NCBI GenBank assembly: GCA_964035795.1
Contig: OZ038320.1
Location: forward strand, 8,454,671 to 8,518,670
Source: Pterobdella sp. o SKG-2022
Taxonomy: Eukaryota; Annelida; Clitellata; Hirudinida; Piscicolidae
Length of the DNA stretch: 64,000 nucleotides
Direction of reading: 5' to 3'
Below, piece after piece: positions 25,801-40,332 of this stretch. The notes beneath the pieces were generated by a model. It was not told the DNA's origin and made no database searches. It worked only from the letters and a program-made list of their open reading frames with translations. The translations under genes and the position numbers were made by a program. The stretch's first letter is position 1. Each line of letters starts with the position of its first letter.

Positions 25801-28800
25801 TTATTATAAAAAAATAAAGAAAGTTAAAAATATAAAAAAGACAAAAAATAAATTAATGAAAAACAAAAAGATTAAAAAAAAGAAAACAAAAAAACAATGT
25901 CAAAAATCGAAACAAATATGTTGGAAAATTAATAAATAAATTTAAATAAATGAAACCAACAGTGGTTCGGCAACATGGCGACGATGAAATGGTGGGACGA
26001 TCTATGGCTGAATGAAGGCTTTGCAAACACCCTCATGTACCTTCCTATCAACCATTACCATGAGGACTGGAAAGTGGTCAGTTTCCATGGGAGGAAAGTT
26101 GTGTGGTTTTATGTATGTTGGTTGGTGAGTTTGTTGATTAGTAGTGTTTGAACTGCGGGTTTGTTGGTTGCTGGTGTTTGTAGGTCATTATTAATTTGGC
26201 TTCTTTTTTGAGTGTTTATGCTTGAAATAGTTTTCTATTAGGCCTACAAAGGCATTTAAAAATGTTCTTCTTATGAATGCTTATTTTTAATTATCTGAGA
26301 ATTACAAATATAAAATAATGAATGAAACTATGCAACAGTTTGATAGCCAACTGGTCAACAACATCTTCCCAGTCATGATCACAGACTCCAGAAACACTTC
26401 CAAAGTACGAGTTTTATTGTCCATGGAATAATTTTGGTAAGAATATCGCTACTAATGCAAAATAATTATGAAAATTCAAAATAAAATGATAATGAAATAG
26501 AGACCTGTACAGTTTATTAAATGTAGCAACATTTTTCAAAATATTTCTTGAAATGTACTGAAAGAACGCGAAAAATAGTTAAAAATCTTTACAGGTTACC
26601 GAGGGTTTATAACACTAATTATATGCTAAATTATTCCAGTTTTTCAGTTCAATTGAAATAAATGTATTTTTTTTCGTAATCATATGAAATCTTTTTTTTT
26701 CTCAGAAATATATGTACGCGCCTTACATTTCAATGAATTATGCTAATCTAAATTCATTTTTCTATTAATATTTATATAGTATTAGATTTATATAGTAATC
26801 ATATTCATATAAAATTGGTTCTATATAGTATTCATTTTTATATAGTAATATATTCATGTAGCATTTATATGTATATGTTTTCAACAATTATTACAGGCCC
26901 TTTCCACCACCATCATGCACCAAGACAACATCACCACCAGTTTCGACCTTATATCTTATGACAAGGTTAAGTTAGTGTAACAACGTTTTTGTATCATGTT
27001 ATTATTGTTTTTAAGGTTTTAAATATTATAAAACTTTGCAAATCAAACAAAATAATTACATAAACTATCTGTAATATCAAAAACAATACAAAAAATCAAC
27101 TTTTTCATATAGTAAAGAGCCACTATCCCACATTCACACAGGGCATGGCAGTCTTGAGGATGCTCTATGGATTTCTGGGCTTTGATAACTTCAGAGATGG
27201 GTTGAGGGTGAGGATGTTGAATTATCGTTTAATTTTTAAACTATAACACATTGAATTTGAAGATTTTGTTCAGCTCACATACATATGTGCAGGTATAACA
27301 AAAAGTGCGCTATTTTAATATTTTTCCAAAGAAATATGAAACAAATGAAGTGGCTTTTCTCTGTTTAGATGTTATTATATTGGTTTCCGTTTCAAAGACG
27401 TTAATTTAAAAATAACACGAATAAAAAAAATGCATTAAAATCTAATATTATTAACGAATGCAATGTGACGACGTGACACGACTCTTAGTCGCTTCTCTAC
27501 GACAACCTTTCTTTTGAAAAAAAGCTGCTATTCAAATTTTCATATCCTTTTCATTCATCTGTTTTCTCTATTATAAATAGATAAACTATTTTTAGAAATA
27601 TTTTTTAGTTATTATTTCCAATTTTGTAGGAATACGTCAAACAGTTTTCATTTTCCAATGCAAACATCACCCAGCTATGGGACATCTTTGACAAGTAAAT
27701 ACTGAGATGTTTGGAAATAACTCTATTGAAAATAAGAATATGCTTATAAACTAAAATAGGAATAACAATAATAATTAAAATAATGATAATAATAAAAGGA
27801 AAGAATAATAAAAATACTTTATTTTAAAGAAACTAAAGTTTTCGATAAGTACAATCTTATAATTCATTCTTACGATGTTTTTTAAAGAATAACAAAAACA
27901 ATATCACTGAAACTTATACATGCTATTCTTCTTTTTGAGAATTTCGTTGAGTAAACATAATGTTATTTTATCATTATAGTAGGTCATCGAACTTGACGCA
28001 TAAAGTGAGGGATGTTTTAGCAACTTGGGCCAATCAAATGGGGTTCCCAATAGTAACAGTTTCTCAAATCAGTAATGAATCAGTTGTTAGCCTATTATAA
28101 TTATGCGTTTAAGTAATTCTTACACTTTTTACTTATCAAAATCATCTTTAAAAATCTTATAAATTATATTCTACAATGGTCTTTTCTTTATCATCATATT
28201 CTTCAGCATAGAAATAATTTCTACCAACATTATTCTACATATTATCACTATCATTCCTCATACTCTCAACCAATCCCATTCTTTTTATTTATCATCTTTT
28301 TCTTCCTCTTCACCTCAGAACCAGGAAGGTACAAACTTGAACAGCAGAAATGTACACTGAGTCATGGTGATGTTTACGACGTCAATACCAGTCCATACGG
28401 GTGCGTTTTATGTCGTCAATTATTTTATTTGTATTATCAATTATAAAAATGGTGGTTCTAAAGCCTTAAATAGTTTTTAATTATTATAACGTTTTTCAAA
28501 TTGACTGAATCATAGTTTTTAAAAGTTTTGTAGTTATTTGTATAAGGAAAATGCAATACAGGTGCAATATAACATGCGTTGGTCCCTTTAACTCAATGGT
28601 TGAGCCTTAGACTAATTATCTAAAGTTACCGGGTTCAATGCCGCGTGAGCCGACAATTAGCTCTTGCTCCACAGCGTGTTTTCGCTACCTTAAATTTGTA
28701 GCAAGCGCTTTATAAATACCGCATTACACACAATACAACATGAAAACTTCATTGAAACACATAAAATTGAATATGGTGTATGAAGCTTTAGCTATTATAT

Positions 28801-31800
28801 ATTAGATTTAAAAAATTTTTCTAGCAGTATTCTTCTTCATTCTTCTTTGTCTGTGTGGCTTAAAGACTTGTGAAGTTCATGCCATTGTAATCAAACTTTT
28901 AATTTTACTGCATTTTTTTATGAAGTTGCTTTTAAAAAAAATTTTTTCAAATGTTTCTCACTGGAACCTAAAAGTAGAGTCCATATACCACTGTGCAACA
29001 TAAGTTTCAAATTTATATCGTAACAACAAGTTGAGTATGACTTTGAAATGCTTCATCAATCAACTTGTCACGAATCCAAATAATCTCCTTAATCGCTTAT
29101 CAATCGTTTTTAATACATAGCTCTGATGCGTTCAAAACGCCTTCACTGTGCAATGATACTTCGACATTGATCTATCTATTTATATTGTTATGTTGTAAGT
29201 GTTTTTATCTATTTTTTCAAATTGTTATTTTATATATTGTTACAAATGCCACCAGATACAAATGGATAATCCCATTCACTTACATTGTTGAGGGCAGCAA
29301 TAAGGTGCATACGAAGTGGATGAATATGACGACAGGTAGATGTGAGGGTTGAAAAGGAGATAGTAATAGGATAGGTGGAAGTATAGTGGTAGAAATAGTG
29401 GTGTGGTAGTAATAAAGATGGTAGGAGAAGTGGTGTTAATAAGTGTGGTAATGATTATCATGAATATAATACCGTAAAACTTATTTTAAAAATATAAAAG
29501 TATAAATAAAATAATGAAAAAGACTTTTAGAGGAATGAAAAATCTTTTCATCCTTTTTTACAATAAAAAAAACTTTTTATACCTTTCTTCTATTCATAAC
29601 AACAACAAACAGCGCAGATAGACGTGGAAAATGGCAAGTGGTTGATAGGCAATGTGGATGCCATGGGTATGTACAGAGTGAACTATGACTTGGATATGTG
29701 GAAAAAGATTATCAATCTACTCAAGACCAATCATGAGGTTTTTAATGAGTGATAAGTTATAAAATAGTAATACTACTCTTGAGGCTAACGATGCAAATAA
29801 TAAAGAGTTAATAATCATGAAAAATACTCAATGAAATAAATTTGGGATATTCATGGTGAATGGGATTTTTAGAATAAATAATGAACATTACTTTGCTGTT
29901 TATTATTCACTTAGATGTTCATAATGGGGTCCATACAACTAAATAAGAATGCTTGTATTAGGTTAATGTGATGTACGCTTGAAACCTGTTCCAGAATTTA
30001 GCTAAACGGTATTAGTATTTAGTTATCAAAATTTATAGTTTTCTTAATTTTCGTTATTCATTATTCGAACTGTTTTTGGTTATTTTCATAATTTTGATGA
30101 ATACCAATTTTTTTATTCTTATATCTTAGAACCTTGTTAGATAATCCCAAAGTCAATAGCATCAGCGCAAAACAATCAAGAAATAATTGATATGCTTTTT
30201 TGATTGCATATTACTAATTGACATTATACCAATCTTTTTGAAGTTGAGATTAAGCAGTGAGAAAAAAAAATTTTTGAAAAAATAACATCAATAATTACTT
30301 ATGGCTTTTACTATTATTATGAATTATAGGAAAGACTTGAGATAAATTAATGGCTGATTATAAATCCTTTAAAACAGTTTCTGAATGTTTATACTGGGTT
30401 TTTTGGGCTAGGATATCAACCGCTTAATTCATGAAATGCAAAAACATAAATTAAATGGATAATTTAGAGAAAAATGTTATGTAGATCTGTGTCATTAAAC
30501 ACTGAAGCTTTTTTGAAGTTTCTGCAAAAAATGAATAAAATTTTAACAATGCTTCTGGAGTGCGTAGTTTTGAGCATTTTCCTAAAAATAATTAATATAC
30601 TTGAAAACATTGAATGAATGGCTATAAAAACAAATCGATCATAAAAGTAGTAGACAAGTGCTAAAAATCGCAGTAAACATTTGCAAAACTTAGTTCAAAA
30701 CCATCCAGTTAAATTAATGAGGGGAATTATTATAGAAAACTGTAGATTTACTTATATGAAAATTTACACGACGTGCTTGGTAAAGTAGCTAAAGGCTTAT
30801 GAAGTTTTAATGCAAAAAAAAACATATAACCGCAGTAATATTAACTTACATTTTCTTCAATAACCTGAAATAAAAACATAATTGGAAAAAATTTTAACAA
30901 AATAATGAAGCTAATATCGACATAAAAAGTCTTTGATCAGATGGCAAGTGGAGAAAAAACCTTTCAAATAAACTTACTTTTGTATTTGTGTTTTTCAATT
31001 TCTGAAAAAAAAAATAAACTCCTCAAGTTGATGCCACTATAATCATACTCGTCATTGATTTGATTTAGATAAAACAAAAATAAAATTAGTCTTTCCAATG
31101 ACAACAACAGTAATAACATTAAATAATAAAAAAAACAATAAACTACTAATAAAAATAAAAAACAGATCAATAGCATTGAACAATACCTGGAGCTCATTGG
31201 CTATATTATAGAGGTTTTCTATTTCAGCAGACATGTTATCACCTTCATCCATTCTCTTGTTGTATAAGGAAGCTAGTTCGGTGGTATCTTTTGAGGCTGT
31301 GAATGTTTTTAGTGTTTTGATAATTGTTTGTATAAATGATAAGTGTGTAGTCGGCCCCTATAGCTCAATGTTTGAGCATTAGACTAATTATCTAGAGTTA
31401 CCGGGTTCGATCCCGCGTGGGTCGACAATTAGCACACTGTTACACAGTGTTTTTTCGTTACATTAAATTTGTAGCAAGCGCTTTGATCTATAAGGAAAAG
31501 CGCTTTATAAATACCGCATTACATTTTGCATTGCATAGTATGGGTTGCTTGTGAGTGTGTGAAGAAGTAAGGCTAGGATCAAAATTGTATTCCCAATAGC
31601 ATGCATTACTTAGTGATACATGCACTCGTGGCAGTTGATTATAATAACTTTTCAAGCTACGATTCAACTAGCCACTTTTACTCTACTGAAATTGCAAACT
31701 TATCAAATATATTTTGTTTGATAGTATTAAACTAAATCATCAATTCCGGTAATCGAAATTCTGCTTATCCCATGTGTAGATCTATAGTTTTAACTTCTAT

Positions 31801-34800
31801 AAAAATTATGTGACAATCACACATGTTCATAAGTTGATTTTGAAGAAAATTTAAGCAACATTGCTATTGTCATTGTTTTACCATCAATTTTAATCACATG
31901 TGGCCACAAGTCTTATTATTATTTCTTTTAAAACATGGTAATGATGTGAAAGCAACCTTTTTCCTTGTACACAAAGAACATATAGACCGCCAATAAACAA
32001 ACAAGAGTGCATGATAAGGATTTCAAAACGAGGTCTATCTGTTTAGAGTTTTCTGGTAACAATAGTAATAATGATTTTAGTGTTTTTATAGTTGAGATTA
32101 TTGTTTTCATTCATATTGTCAATCTTTGATNNNNNNNNNNNNNNNNNNNNNNNNNNNNNNNNNNNNNNNNNNNNNNNNNNNNNNNNNNNNNNNNNNNNNN
32201 NNNNNNNNNNNNNNNNNNNNNNNNNNNNNNNNNNNNNNNNNNNNNNNNNNNNNNNNNNNNNNNNNNNNNNNNNNNNNNNNNNNNNNNNNNNNNNNNNNNN
32301 NNNNNNNNNNNNNNNNNNNNNNNNNNNNNNCGACCATTTGATCGCCCTTATCTGGGGTTTCGGTTGCACAATTTATTGGTTCCACAGGGCGTTACTCTAT
32401 GTGGACTACTAATTGTCGGCCCACGCGATATCGAACCCGGTATCTTTAGATAATTAGTCTAATGCTCAACCACTGAGCTATAGAGACCGGCCCATGATGC
32501 TAAGGTAGGCCCTAAATATATAAATCATGATTATCAATATTATATTTATTTAATTTCCTTTTTTTGCCATCATTCTTTATGAAGTAAAATGACAGTCTGA
32601 CACAATTTTATAAAAAATAAATACAAGATGTTTATTCAATAAAATTTTACAAAGCTTTCTTTAAGGCAAATTCACATTCTTAAATGATAAAGAATGTAAG
32701 TTTGGTAAATACTTTGTGCTTGTTTTCCATACAATTATTGTTTAAAATTTTAGTCGAATTATTTAATGCTTGTAAGACATGTAGAGTGACACAAAGATTC
32801 TTCATCTCTTTGTGTCATTGACCAGCCCTGGGGTGCATGGCTTTAAGGTCCATCTCTATCGTTTGGAACAGAAAGTTTTCCAATTCTTCATTAGGTTCAT
32901 GGCTTCAAACAATTTAGGGGATTTTTTTCCTTTTCTTTCTTATCTTGTGATTGGTTCATCTCTACCGTCTTCACATGATAATTGTTAGAAGTCAAATTGT
33001 ATGTTGACGTAAAATAGCCGGAAATCAATATAATAAAAACAAACACTGAGGTTTATTGAAAAATATAATACACAAAGCTTTTCTTAAGAGTATCTTACAT
33101 TATCTTGTGTCTAACTAGATAATGTAAGATACTCTTAAGAAAAGCTTTGTGTATTAAGTTTCTCAATAAACCTCAGTGTTTGTTTCTATTGTATCAAATT
33201 TTATGTGTTTATTGGAGATGGTTCTAGTCCCCAAACATTCGTAAATTTTTTCAAGTATTTTTTCAAAAAAAAAATTTTTGTTTTCATTTGTAAGCATTCC
33301 GAGCCTTATAAAAAAGAAGATAGCACAAACATTTGAATATATTTCAAAATTATCTTTCATCGTTAAAAGATTCTTTTTCTTATTCATGAATTGTTATTAT
33401 AAAGATAATATATATTTATTTATCATATATTCACTAGATAATACTTTATATACATCAAATCAAAAAATAATTTGCAAAAACACAAAGCAACAAAAACGCC
33501 ATAAAATAGAAGTTTCAACAAAACACCTTCACTCAAAAAAACAACGCACCACAAAAACACAAAACCACAACACACCACAAAGCACTAAACCACTACACAC
33601 CAAAACTTAAAACATGGAAAGATACAAAATTTAACTTTCCTTCCCTCTCTTAGTTACACTGATTGACTAATGCAGATTTTTTCTAATCTCTCTATTGAAT
33701 GAGAATTTTTTTTATTGGAAAAGCAAACTGTGCATATCCCTAGTATCCGAAACAGCTGTATCGTTCGCAAATATATCTTTATGACTTAATATTTTGATTA
33801 AAGCCTGTCTTGAATCTTTTTTCAGCTGTTTTTACCTTCTGTTTAACGAAGTCCTTTTGGTGAAATCGAATAAATGACATACTGAAAGTTAACTTTCAAG
33901 ACCCATTGCAGTTTTTGATCAGCTAGTGAAAAAAATTGATTTTCTTTCGGAAAATTTGAATGAATAACCCGCTATTGTGATTGGACAGCTAAAAAAAATA
34001 CAAAAATTGCTCATAAGGATAATTCTTAAATTGAATTTTACCTTGTTTCATATTTAATGATGTTTTCTTACAGTCATTCAAACTTCCACACGTTTTTTTG
34101 ATAAAGTCACCAGGGTGCACAGCCGTACAATAGAATGGAGACGCCAAAAATGTAAATTTCTATTTTTGGGAAGAGTTTAAAACTAGAAGTGAAATCTCAA
34201 CTTTTTGAAAATAGAGCAGACATTTTGGCTTTTTTGTTCAAGACAGAAGAACTTTTCAAGTCAGAAGAAGAATTTCAGGGCAATCAAGTTTCTAGGCAAC
34301 TCAACTTTTAGGCTGAATAAATGTCTTTGATAACATACAAATATTAAAAACTACAAAAACTTACCACATTATCATCAAACCTTGAGTGAAAAAGTTCAAA
34401 TGCTCATGTAACTTCATTGCTTCAGCTTGTTCCGACTGCTTCAAGCAAAAACCAAATTTATCAAGTTCACAGGCTATTTGGCAGAAGGTTCCTTTCCTTT
34501 GTGCAGGGCATGCTGTAATGAGAAAATATCAATAATAAAATTAATTTGATAAAATCAATTATTTTTATTATTTTAAGCTTGAAAAAATTTGAAAATTTCC
34601 TTATAGAAATAAAAAGTATTTATTTTTAAATTTTGTGTGATGAATACTTTTTTTGTTTTCAATACCTATTCTATTTCATAATAAGTTATTATTGTGGATG
34701 TTTTCAAGTAGAAGTGCATACTTAGATAAAACATTTTAACTTTCTTAAAGACAAAATGCTTTGAAAAAAAGGCTTAAAGTTTTTTAAGAAGAAATTGTGG

Positions 34801-37800
34801 AAAAAATTATTTCATGAAGGTACGTAATTTCAAAGAAAAAATCAAAATAAGGAAAGAAAATTTAGCATAAGGGGGAAACAGCTTTTTATCCTTTTCGACA
34901 GTTTTTAGAGTTTTGAGAAATAAACAGTTTTGCAGCCCCAACAGGCTGAATAAAATGATGGCTAAAAATAAAAAAAAAAACAAAGTTGATTTGTGTTACC
35001 TTGAACAACACTATCGATCATGACACTCATTATCTTTATCATTTATCTATCATTATTATATGAAGCCAAAATGATACTCTTATATTAAAAAATTTTACTA
35101 AAATGAAACCATTAAGAACTAACTTCTATGTACGGTGAACTGCTTTTGTGAACAGTTTTTGAAAAAAGTGTTAATTTGGTGAAGGTTCCGTGTGCATAAA
35201 CAACTGGAACCCTGGTTATTTAGGATAAATCGTTTAAGAACTCAAATATATTAAATGGAAAAAAAATATTTTTTCTATTAGGCTTCATCTTGTGAAAATT
35301 AGCAAGAAATCAAAATGAAATAAAATTAGAGACGATAAAAAAGCCTAAAACCTAACCAAGTAAATGGCCAGATCATATCGCCTTTGCCTGCAGTTCAGGA
35401 GGCATGAATGATCGTCATAAGCACACACAGTGTTTTTTCTCTTTACGTGATCCATTCCTATGCAACCGTACACCAATTTTTTGATGTCTTCTGTTATAAA
35501 TATACCAAGCAGACCATCAGGTCAACACAAATAGCTGAAATCCAATCTTATTCAACCATCAAAATAAAAAAATCCACATTAAATTTTTTAGTGTATTATA
35601 CACAACCTTGAAAGCAATAGCTCCTGTTTTTATGTCGCAGGCATCTTTCAGTAGGATGACAGTGAGAAGGATTGCATTCATGCTCACACCTTCTTATAAG
35701 TGGAACTATGATGGTAGCATTGCGTTGAAATATATTAATTAAAACTGATTCAATTGGAAACTATAATGATGTGTTAAAATGTATTAGTAACATCTTTAGA
35801 TATTCAACTGATATAATACTCACATATATAAGGGCCCGCTGGAAAAAAGTATCAACATGTTCACAATTATTTTCAAAAATTATTTTAAATGAAAAATTGA
35901 TAAAATATGAAATTAAAAAAAATATTAAGGTTATTCATTTATTGAAGCATCAGTTGCATTATCTTACAGCACAAAAGATGCGATAAATTACAAGAAAAAT
36001 GTTCAACTTGCCTCCAAAAGTGAAGGGAGATATGATATGTATCAGCAAGACAGAGAACAAAAGCCACATTATAAAACCTTTAACTAAATTCTTTAATGAT
36101 TATCCAAGGAAAAAAAATCGTGAATCTTGTTAGTGTATTAATTAGTTATTGGCCGTTCAAAATTTATTGAGGCTTCACTCATATTTGTTAATGTGATCAA
36201 TTTTTAATACCAGAATGTAGATTTTGTAAAACTTAGCTTCACAAAGTGCACTTAATTGAATTAATTCAATCGAATATGTTTTTAAACAAACTTTTGAACG
36301 TATTTGATTGCGACGCTTAAAAAATATTAATAAAAGTACTTAAGTAAATAAAAGTTCTCGAAGTCGATCATCAGTCGACCAGAATTAGGGTTTCGGTAGT
36401 GCGGGAAATACGTTTAAAAAGGCGCCAATCCTTGTGTACCAAAAAATTTGAAACAAAAATGAGTGAGTGAATAACTACTCTGTTTAGAATAGGTATTACC
36501 AATATACCTTACGTTATAATGTATTAATTAGACTAATATACATTTGGTGATATATTTAATATATTAAATACTCTGCTCAAAAACATAATATCATTCCACA
36601 ATGACAAAATACTTATTGTTTTTCAATAGAGTTTTAATGTGTTTTGAATGTTGAAGAAAAGCATGTCAATAACTTTAATGTTTAAGAGAGATGATGATGG
36701 TCTGCCTCTTTCGCATTGGTGTTCTTTTAGGATAAGATTTAAATTATCAAAAGAAAAGATTTTTGTTTAGAAAAAAATTTATCGAAATAATCTAATTTTG
36801 AAGTTGAAAAACGATTAATATTTATATTAATTTCATGTAATAGAAACAAACACTAAGGTTTTCTTAAGAATATCTCACATTATCACACTTGATAATGCAA
36901 GATATTCTTACGAAAAGCTTAGTTTAACAAATTTCTTAATAAAACCATAGTGTTTGTTTCTATTATATTGATTTTCGGCTATTTTACGTCAACATTTATT
37001 TTATACTAACAAATATCATGCTCAAAGAAGACCAAGGAAAACCCAATAAGATAATAATGAAAAAAAATCAGTACTGCGCCCCCACTGATAATTATAATCA
37101 CAAAAAAAAATTTTTTTTAATGAAAACTATAATGAACTAACGGTTATTAATATATGAAAAATATAAAAAAAAAACAAAAATAGTCTCTTAAATCAATGAA
37201 AAAAAACAAACAACACTCGCTTTTATAATATACTGCCAATGCACTACCACAGGCCATATCTGCAGCCTCTAGAGCAGCTTTGGTCGACAACGTCTTCAAC
37301 CTAGCCAGGTCAAACCAGAGTGTTATACGTAACATTAAATAATATTAAAAAAAATAGAAAAAAACATATACGTATAAACACAAAAAAATCACGCAAACAT
37401 ACAAACACAAAAACACTAAAATACACCCACAGATCTGGTCACTTATCCTACAGCATCGCATTCGAGTTATCGACTTATTTAAAGAAAGAGAACGCGCATG
37501 CTCCGTGGGGCACATTTTATCACTCGATGAATTTCATAACTGAGATGATGTCACAAAGCGACTCGTATGGCAAGCTTAAGGTGTGTTCTGATGGGTACTA
37601 TCTATATACTATATTATTTCTTATACCAGTATCTAATTTCTATATAACACTATTAATCTTTATTTAATACTATATAATACTGTATGATTTTTAGATAATA
37701 ATATAAAATTTTTTTTTATTTATCTTTTTTTTTTCATGTGAAGATTATATTTTTTGATTATACTTCAAACGTTTTATGTTTTTTTTTCATATATTAGCGT

Positions 37801-40274
37801 TAAAGTTTTTTCAACTCAGTGCTTAATAGATAAAAAATATTGAGAATCTAGCTATTTTTGTTAACAAGATATATTTTTAGATAAAAGTGATGTGTTGTTG
37901 ATAATTCAAATGGTTCCTTTTTATGGCTTCAATAAGCTTCATTGTCGTTCAATAATAATTTATTTTATTTTAGTTTGTATAGTTTCAATAAACTTTATTG
38001 TTGTTATTAGTACATTTAGGCTATGTTTATTTTAATCATTAATGATGGAAATCCTATAAGAAACTACTGAGAGAATTGGTGGAGGAGAAATATATGCAGA
38101 TCAACTCAACCTACAACAAAGACCCAAACATTTAGTATGCTTGTTTCGATTCATAATTATGCGGTTGAATGAAGAATTATCATTTGAGTTAAATCAATGT
38201 ATTGACTTATTTTAATATGAAATGAGAGCATGGGTTGAAAAAACACAAATGATTTGTTTTTATCCACAATAAAAAAATTGACTGTTTTATTTTTGTTCAT
38301 GAGAGTTATAATTTTTTTTGAAACTTCAATAGTATTTTTTCAAAATAGTAATTTATTTTGTGTTCCTTCGAACTTATTCAAAAACACACCTATTCATATA
38401 GAAAATAAATCCCCTGCATTCACAAAGCACCTTAAAACATATGTTGTTCTCACTGGGACTGAAAATGGGAGCACAAAACATGACGTCTTGGGCACGTGAA
38501 AAGTTCAGCGATTGGATGAAGAATAACAAGAAGTTTGAATGAATTTATGTGATTAAAATTATGAATTATCACTCATGCTTATAAAAATTAGAAAATCCTT
38601 GAAAAAAGATTTGAATAAAAGTTTTCACATTAACTTCAAATACAGAAACGATACAAAAACATTATTTCAATGTAAACTGATAGATATAACTTTACTTAAA
38701 AAACAGTCTCAGGTTTTTGAAAACTAATCTTTGAAATCCTTATTGAATTAATTAAATGACTTCCATTACCACTACAATCCCACCACATTTCTACAGTCTG
38801 CCAAACAACCACACTGAAGAGATTCTGAAGGTAGGAGTGAGGGATGGTGGGGAGGTAGTGTGGGATTACATGTGGAACCTCACTACAAACTCCTTATTGG
38901 CTTCCGACACTGAGATGTATTACGGGGCTCTTGCTTACACCAATGAACAATGGCTCATTTGGAGGTATGGTGGTGTGTGGGGTTGGGTAATTTGAGATGA
39001 GAGGGGGAAAAATTTTTTGGTGCGAAGTTCGGATGTAGTTTGTTTGAAAGTGTTTGAAACGAAGGGAGAGATTGTTTGGTGGTTAAATGTCTTTTATGTT
39101 GTTTTTGTTTGTGGACGTGTCATTCCATTAAAGTCTTTGAATTTGTTTTATAATATAACTATTAGAGTTCAACCCATTAAAGCCCATGTTTGTGTTTACA
39201 CATCAGTTTTTTCAGGTTTCAAAACCTTAGTGAAAACAACTATTTTAAAAAGTTCCTTTTTGAAAAATTTTTAAAGCCTCTCTAAGGAACACTGGCGCAA
39301 GCGACCCAAAGCAATAATCAGTTTTTTCAACATAAATTTCTCTTAAATTTTTCATTTTCAAGTTGAAATAGAATAATTAAATGAATGTTTTTTCGACTTT
39401 TATTTTTTTTTTTAAACTTTCTAACTTATAAACTGATTTTATTTTGTACATAACTGTGATTTATTAGCATGAAACTCCTAAAAACAGCTTATATGAAGTG
39501 CTACTTTACACTTAGTACATCTGATTTTTGTATGTTTATGACAATTTGAAGATCTCATTTGACTGCAAGATTCTTCTGCATGGTTCTGAGAGTTATCTTT
39601 TTTTAGTAAAGCGTTTATTTGTGCGTTTGCCTTCGATCCACATTGTTGGCTTTTTTTGCAGTTGTTTCGTACTTTCATGAAAAGGACTGCACAATGTGTC
39701 TTTGAAATTTACAATACGTTTTTTAATTCATGTTTGTGCGTATTCCATGCATTCTAGCAGGCAGCTATTCCAAAAGCAAACAATGTAAACCAACACTCTT
39801 TGGGCATGAACGTTTTGATCAAAAAGATCGACTTTTCATATAGTTGTATCTAGCTTTCTCTTGTAGTTGTACGTTGTAAAAATTTTAGTACATGTAACAG
39901 TAATCTTTTTTGCATTAATTTCGACAACTCTGTTAACATTTGAAATAGTATGGGTTGCATAGACATTTGATGCTACTACAACTTTTCATGCTGTGATTGC
40001 TAGTGCAATTGTGCTCGTGCCAAAATGACCTTATTCAGTGAATTTCAAAGAACATATTAAACTTTAAAAGCATCAATTGATGTTTTTAAACTCTTACTTT
40101 TCCTTCGTTATGATTTATTTATAAAGTGACCGTAAAAATGGAATTTTTTTTGCAGTTACTTTCTTATTTCACTTTCGATCGTCAATGTTAAAACATATCA
40201 ATTTTGTTTTTAGTCTTTTTACAAGAGATTTTCATATTAAGAAGAAATTTAATTCCACATATATATATATATAT

Positions 40275-40332
<58 letters not shown>

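Noticed and set aside
32043..32412. Open frames on both strands through the N run
   Set aside because: They consist mainly of unknown bases.
33278..33610. 110-codon frame ending in a K/T/Q/H-rich stretch
   Set aside because: It comes from a strand-biased A/C-rich tract in an intron, not from coding sequence.
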